From assembly GCA_900556765.1 (NCBI GenBank), contig USQH01000047.1, positions 1-9,767 on the forward strand: DNA of 9,767 nucleotides, in the 5' to 3' direction. The position numbers and the translations under genes were made by a program. How positions within the stretch are numbered: the stretch's first letter is position 1; the number at the start of each line of letters is the position of its first letter. The notes beneath the pieces were generated by a model, which was not told where the DNA came from, did not search any database, and saw only the letters and a list, made by a program, of their open reading frames with translations. Positions 6,354 to 9,767 of this stretch are shown one piece after another. Source of the stretch: an uncultured Oscillospiraceae bacterium (GTDB lineage Bacteria; Bacillota; Clostridia; Oscillospirales; Acutalibacteraceae).

Positions 6354-7608
6354 TTTCGAACCTCTCTATCTCTGCGCCCAAACCGCGCAGGTTTTCCGTA
6401 ATATTCTCATATCCTCTGGCGATGTGGCCCTCATCAAGAACAGTGCTGCTGTCGTGCGCCGCTAACGCGCCGATGATCATTGCGGCGCCGCCGCGCAGAT
6501 CGGTCGCCGTTATATTCGCGCCGTAAAGGGCATCAACACCTGTTACAACCGCGACACTGTCGTGTACCGAAACATTTGCACCGAGCTTGCAGAGTCCGTC
6601 TATGTAACGATAACGCGAATTAAATATTTTTTCCTCGAAAACCGATGTTCCGTCGGCAACACACGACATTGCCAAAAAAATAGGCTGTGCATCGGTCGGG
6701 AATCCGGGGTATTCACGGGTAACTATTGTCCCGACAGAGCTTAATTTCGGCGGTGCAGAAAGCCGTATTGTATCATCCCTGACGGCAAGATCGCATCCCG
6801 CCGCCGCAAGGTACGGTATGACCGGCATCATATGTGTCGGGCAAACGCCGCGAACAGTCACCTCTCCGCCGGTAGCCGCCGCGGCGCAAAGATAAGTCGC
6901 CGCCGCAATTCGATCGGGCTGGATTGAATACTCCGCTCCTTGAAGCTCGTTAACACCGTCGATAACAACGGTTATACTGCCGGCTCCCGAAACCGACGCT
7001 CCGCACATATTCAAAAACCGCGCGAGGTCAATTATTTCCGGCTCCTTTGCCGCGTTGCGAATGATTGTTCTGCCCTTTGCAAGCGCCGCGGCAAGAATAA
7101 TGTTTTCGGTAGCGCCGACCGACGCGATAGGCAGCACTATTTCACAGCCTGTGAGTCGATCGGGCGCGTAACATTCGATCCTGCCGTGATAATCGTCAAG
7201 GCGCGCTCCCATGCTCCGCAGTGCCGACAAATGCAGATCTATCGGACGCGGACCAAGTTCGCATCCGCCGGGTCGCGATACTACGGCGCTGCCGTTGCGT
7301 GAAAGCATAGCGCCCAAAAATATAATAGATGAGCGCATAGCGCACATAAGAACGTCATCAATGACTGTGCCGTCAGCGTTTCGAGAGTCGATGACCGCTG
7401 TCTGATTTTCATATGTACATTCACAGCCGAGAGACTGCAGTATTTTAAGTGACTGTCTTACATCGCTCAGATCGGGGCAATTATGCAGTACGCTGACCGA
7501 TCTTGTCATCAATGTCGCCGCCAATATCGGCAGAGAAGCGTTTTTCGAGCCTTGCAGGTCGATCTCGCCCGACAAACGTCTGCCGCCGCAAATAGTATAT
7601 TCGGTCAT
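6325..7608 (-). CDS. murA: UDP-N-acetylglucosamine 1-carboxyvinyltransferase MurA
   Basis: MurA catalyses the first committed step of peptidoglycan synthesis: transfer of enolpyruvate from phosphoenolpyruvate to UDP-GlcNAc in the cytosol. The 427-residue protein has the usual length and the inverse alpha-beta barrel motifs: LQGSKNASLPILA (18-30) with Lys22 and Asn23, Arg92, and the loop RPGGCELGPRPIDLH (112-126) with catalytic Cys116, the residue targeted by fosfomycin in sensitive enzymes. YPGFPTDAQP (300-309) carries the general base Asp306, and DLRGG (370-374) is also present. The ATG at 7608 is the only plausible start because a TAA stop lies two codons upstream; its ribosome binding site AGAGGGG is 11 nt away, longer than at other genes here. 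Low-GC Gram-positives often have two murA copies; which paralogue this is cannot be told from one gene. It overlaps ftsQ by 29 nt. Confidence 0.97.
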   Translation of the reverse strand: MTEYTICGGRRLSGEIDLQGSKNASLPILAATLMTRSVSVLHNCPDLSDVRQSLKILQSLGCECTYENQTAVIDSRNADGTVIDDVLMCAMRSSIIFLGAMLSRNGSAVVSRPGGCELGPRPIDLHLSALRSMGARLDDYHGRIECYAPDRLTGCEIVLPIASVGATENIILAAALAKGRTIIRNAAKEPEIIDLARFLNMCGASVSGAGSITVVIDGVNELQGAEYSIQPDRIAAATYLCAAAATGGEVTVRGVCPTHMMPVIPYLAAAGCDLAVRDDTIRLSAPPKLSSVGTIVTREYPGFPTDAQPIFLAMSCVADGTSVFEEKIFNSRYRYIDGLCKLGANVSVHDSVAVVTGVDALYGANITATDLRGGAAMIIGALAAHDSSTVLDEGHIARGYENITENLRGLGAEIERFENDRPSKKAD

Positions 7609-7624
7609 TTTTTACCGCACCCCT

Positions 7625-7645
7625 CTGACTTTCATTCAAAGCCAG
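7625..7645 (-). promoter_or_regulatory. Hairpin directly upstream of the murA ribosome binding site
   Basis: CTGGCTTT and AAAGTCAG pair over 8 positions (one G-U wobble) around the loop GAATG on the minus strand, and the AGGGG of the murA ribosome binding site follows at once. It lies in the 125-nt murG-murA gap, where I see no convincing promoter. It may expose or limit ribosome access, or help decouple murA from murG. These roles are inference. Confidence 0.4.
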
Positions 7646-7733
7646 TTTATGCGAAAAAACGATTTATGCTACTTTTGCGTCGTCTATCGTCATAGCGCGT
7701 ATTTGTTTTTGCGCTGTAATTAATGTACCGATA

Positions 7734-8861
7734 TCACTTTTTTGTCGACTCGTAAAGCTTCATTATTATACGGTAAATGCGCTCGTTTGTATCTGTTATG
7801 GCGCACTTTCTTGCGTTTTGCGACATTTTTTCAAGTCGCGCTTTGTCGGTTATAAGCTCACTGACCGTTTGAGTCAGTTTTTCGCCGGTAAGATCCTTTT
7901 CCTCGACGATCGCCGCCGCGCCGCGTGAAACGAGCGTCATCGCATTATGATATTGATGATTTTCGGCAACATTCGGCGACGGAATAAGCACCGACGGCTT
8001 GCCTTGAACGGCAAGCTCGCTTATCGTTATGGCACCCGAACGGCATATAACAAGGTCAGCCGCCGCGAGCATAACGTCCATGTTATCAATATATTCGGTT
8101 ATATGTATGTTCTCACAATTAAGGTCAACGCCCTTTTCGGCAAGCAGCTTCGGCATGAGTTCAACACCGTATTCGCCGGTCGCGTGATAGTGAACGATCT
8201 GACCGCTTTTCCAATGCCACGCCATTACATCGGCTACCGTTTCGTTAATACGGCGTGCGCCGAGCGAACCGCCGAAGGACAATATCATCGGCCGCTCATC
8301 CATACCGAGAATGCCGCGAGCCTTTTGTTTTGTCATATTTATTACCGATTCACGGACGGGATTCCCCGTAACTATCGGTTTATTCTTTGCCTTAAAATAC
8401 TTTTCGGCATCGGGCATAGCAAGCATGACCGCGTCCACCTTCGGTGCAAGCATTTTATTGGCAACACCCGCAAATGCATTTTGCTCGTGAATACAGCATT
8501 TAATTCCCAGCTTTGCGGCCTGACGCAGTACGGGGCCGCTGACATAGCCGCCTGTACCCATTACAACATCAGGTTTTATATCAAGCAACAGACGGCGTGC
8601 ATTGCGTGACGCTGAAGCAAGCTGCGACGCGGCATTTATATTATATTTTATGTTTTCCCAGTTTAGCTGACGCTGAAAACCGGACACCTCAATACCGTGA
8701 AAATTTATGCCGGCGGCAGGAACAAGCCGCTCCTCCATGCCGCCCTTTCTGCCGATATAATACAGCTCGGCATCCGGCTGTTTTGACCTTATATAACCTG
8801 CGACGGCTATGGCAGGATTAATATGTCCCGCCGTACCGCCGCCTGCAAACAGTACTCTCAT
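7734..8861 (-). CDS. murG: Lipid II-forming N-acetylglucosaminyltransferase MurG
   Basis: MurG adds GlcNAc from UDP-GlcNAc to lipid I at the inner face of the membrane, producing lipid II. The 375-residue protein is a GT-B fold glycosyltransferase (family GT28): the N-terminal acceptor domain has GGGTAGHINPAIA (7-19), GTGGYVSGP (102-110) and HEQNA (125-129). The C-terminal donor domain has FGGSLGARRIN (196-206), CRSGAITISELA (273-284) and PSPNVAENHQYHNA (295-308). The ATG at 8861 is chosen because GAGAGAGG precedes it and MRVLFAGGGT is the family start; a GTG start at 8879 overlapping the ftsW stop would lack a ribosome binding site. Only 14 nt separate it from ftsW, whose stop codon leads into the ribosome binding site, implying coupled translation. 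The next gene murA follows after a 125-nt gap. All motifs are intact. Confidence 0.97.
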   Translation of the reverse strand: MRVLFAGGGTAGHINPAIAVAGYIRSKQPDAELYYIGRKGGMEERLVPAAGINFHGIEVSGFQRQLNWENIKYNINAASQLASASRNARRLLLDIKPDVVMGTGGYVSGPVLRQAAKLGIKCCIHEQNAFAGVANKMLAPKVDAVMLAMPDAEKYFKAKNKPIVTGNPVRESVINMTKQKARGILGMDERPMILSFGGSLGARRINETVADVMAWHWKSGQIVHYHATGEYGVELMPKLLAEKGVDLNCENIHITEYIDNMDVMLAAADLVICRSGAITISELAVQGKPSVLIPSPNVAENHQYHNAMTLVSRGAAAIVEEKDLTGEKLTQTVSELITDKARLEKMSQNARKCAITDTNERIYRIIMKLYESTKK

Positions 8862-8875
8862 TACTGTATCCTCTC

Positions 8876-9767
8876 TCACATTTTAGTAACCGAGCTTGCC
8901 CGTGAAATTGACAGCACCACGCCCATCTGCGTCAGCAGCATTATCAGCGCCGTACCGCCGTAGCTGAAAAACGGCAGGCTGATACCGGTATTCGGTATGG
9001 TATTGGTAACGACCATTATATTCAGAGCCGCCTGCAATCCCACCTGAAGGGTAAGTCCGATAGCCATGAACGAACCGAATTTATCGGGCGAACGCATGGC
9101 GATAATAAATCCGCGCCAAATCAGGAACGCAAACAGTGCAATGATTATCAGCGCACCGATCAGTCCCAATTCCTCGCAAACTATAGCAAAAATGAAGTCA
9201 TTGTGCGGCTCCGGCACCCACAGGTACTTTTGGCGCGATTCACCCAATCCCCTGCCGAAAAATCCGCCGCTGCCGATTGACAGCAATGACTGAATTATCT
9301 GCCAGCCGACTCCCTGAGCATCCGACCACGGATCGAGCCAGCTCGTTATACGGTCATTACCGTAGCCGACCAGTCCGGTCGCCACGGCGACTATCGCGCC
9401 GCCGGCTCCTATACCGAGAGCGCCGAAAACATAGCGCAGTTTAATACCGCCGATGACCATCAGTGACGCGCCGATGCTGAATATCAGCAGAGTAGCGGAC
9501 AAATGCGTTTCAACGACAACCAATCCGCAGAACACAGCAAGCAGCAAGCCGAGTTGACAAACGCTGAACTTGAAAGTTTTCATTTTAGTAGTGTAGTACT
9601 TGGAAATCAAATGGGAAAAAAGCAAAACGATGGAGAACTTTGCGACCTCCGAAGGCTGAAAGCTGAATGATCCTACATACAGCCAACGGTGAAAGTCAAG
9701 ATCCTCACTCATAGGAGGCAATATCAATACCACGATGAGCATGGCAACCGTAATAAAGTAGATCGGC
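8876..9767 (-). CDS. ftsW: Peptidoglycan glycosyltransferase FtsW (N-terminus beyond window)
   Basis: FtsW is a SEDS-family membrane enzyme that polymerises glycan strands from lipid II at the septum, together with a class B penicillin-binding protein. The frame runs to the window edge; about 296 residues are present, and roughly the first 80-100 are missing. The Met codon at 9742 is internal, since the reading frame continues upstream as PIYFITVAM. Counting from that Met, conserved SEDS elements are HRWLYVGSFSFQPSEVAKF (18-36), the extracytoplasmic loop PEPHNDFIFAIVCEELG (177-193) with the conserved Asp182 expected in catalysis, and the terminal LPFFSYGGTALIML (256-269). About eight hydrophobic membrane segments are visible. 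RodA and SpoVE are close relatives; position next to murG, murA and ftsQ favours FtsW (or a SpoVE-like paralogue) over RodA. It leads the operon part seen here. Confidence 0.93.
   Translation of the reverse strand, partial: PIYFITVAMLIVVLILPPMSEDLDFHRWLYVGSFSFQPSEVAKFSIVLLFSHLISKYYTTKMKTFKFSVCQLGLLLAVFCGLVVVETHLSATLLIFSIGASLMVIGGIKLRYVFGALGIGAGGAIVAVATGLVGYGNDRITSWLDPWSDAQGVGWQIIQSLLSIGSGGFFGRGLGESRQKYLWVPEPHNDFIFAIVCEELGLIGALIIIALFAFLIWRGFIIAMRSPDKFGSFMAIGLTLQVGLQAALNIMVVTNTIPNTGISLPFFSYGGTALIMLLTQMGVVLSISRASSVTKM

Noticed and set aside
7947..8609. 220-residue open frame on the plus strand
   Set aside because: It lies opposite murG, has a composition typical of antisense reading, and has no recognisable domain.
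8862..8879. GTG start for murG overlapping the ftsW stop
   Set aside because: No ribosome binding site precedes it, whereas the ATG at 8861 has GAGAGAGG and gives the standard MurG N-terminus.

Overview
The window reads as ordinary chromosome of a low-GC Gram-positive bacterium, most likely a gut-type Clostridia member near Oscillospirales/Ruminococcaceae. This rests on the division and cell-wall gene order, strong AGGAGG-type ribosome binding sites, a SAM-I (S-box) riboswitch on metK, and SigA-like promoters. The lineage is inferred from gene content, not from a search. All nine genes lie on the minus strand, so the region is read from right to left. I see no mobile element, tRNA, rRNA or CRISPR array.

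Right part (9767 to 5508): the end of a division and cell-wall (dcw) operon. It holds the C-terminal three quarters of ftsW (cut by the window edge), murG, murA and ftsQ/divIB. ftsW and murG are 14 nt apart, murA follows after 125 nt, and ftsQ starts inside the end of murA. The genes cover precursor synthesis (MurA), lipid II formation (MurG), glycan polymerisation at the septum (FtsW) and the divisome scaffold (FtsQ/DivIB). A perfect 13-bp inverted repeat follows ftsQ.

Middle (5507 to 3940): ftsZ has its own AT-rich promoter region and a strong hairpin terminator, so it is probably a separate transcript. No ftsA lies between ftsQ and ftsZ, and the FtsZ C-terminal tail departs from the usual peptide. 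Beyond the terminator are three tandem copies of a 38-bp repeat, each containing an imperfect palindrome.

Left part (3939 to 1): prmA and prfB form a tight pair for translation (ribosomal protein L11 methylation and release factor 2). The prfB frame is continuous, without the programmed frameshift. metK follows under its own promoter, SAM-I riboswitch and terminator, and makes the S-adenosylmethionine that PrmA uses. The last gene is a small uncharacterised protein of 87 residues with a perfect consensus promoter whose -35 box overlaps the metK stop codon.

The genes are mostly housekeeping. The parts most worth a second look are the metK leader, which seems to use the 5' side of the aptamer as antiterminator, the 38-bp repeat array, the FtsZ tail, and the small gene after metK. 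I found no evidence of a wholly new system.
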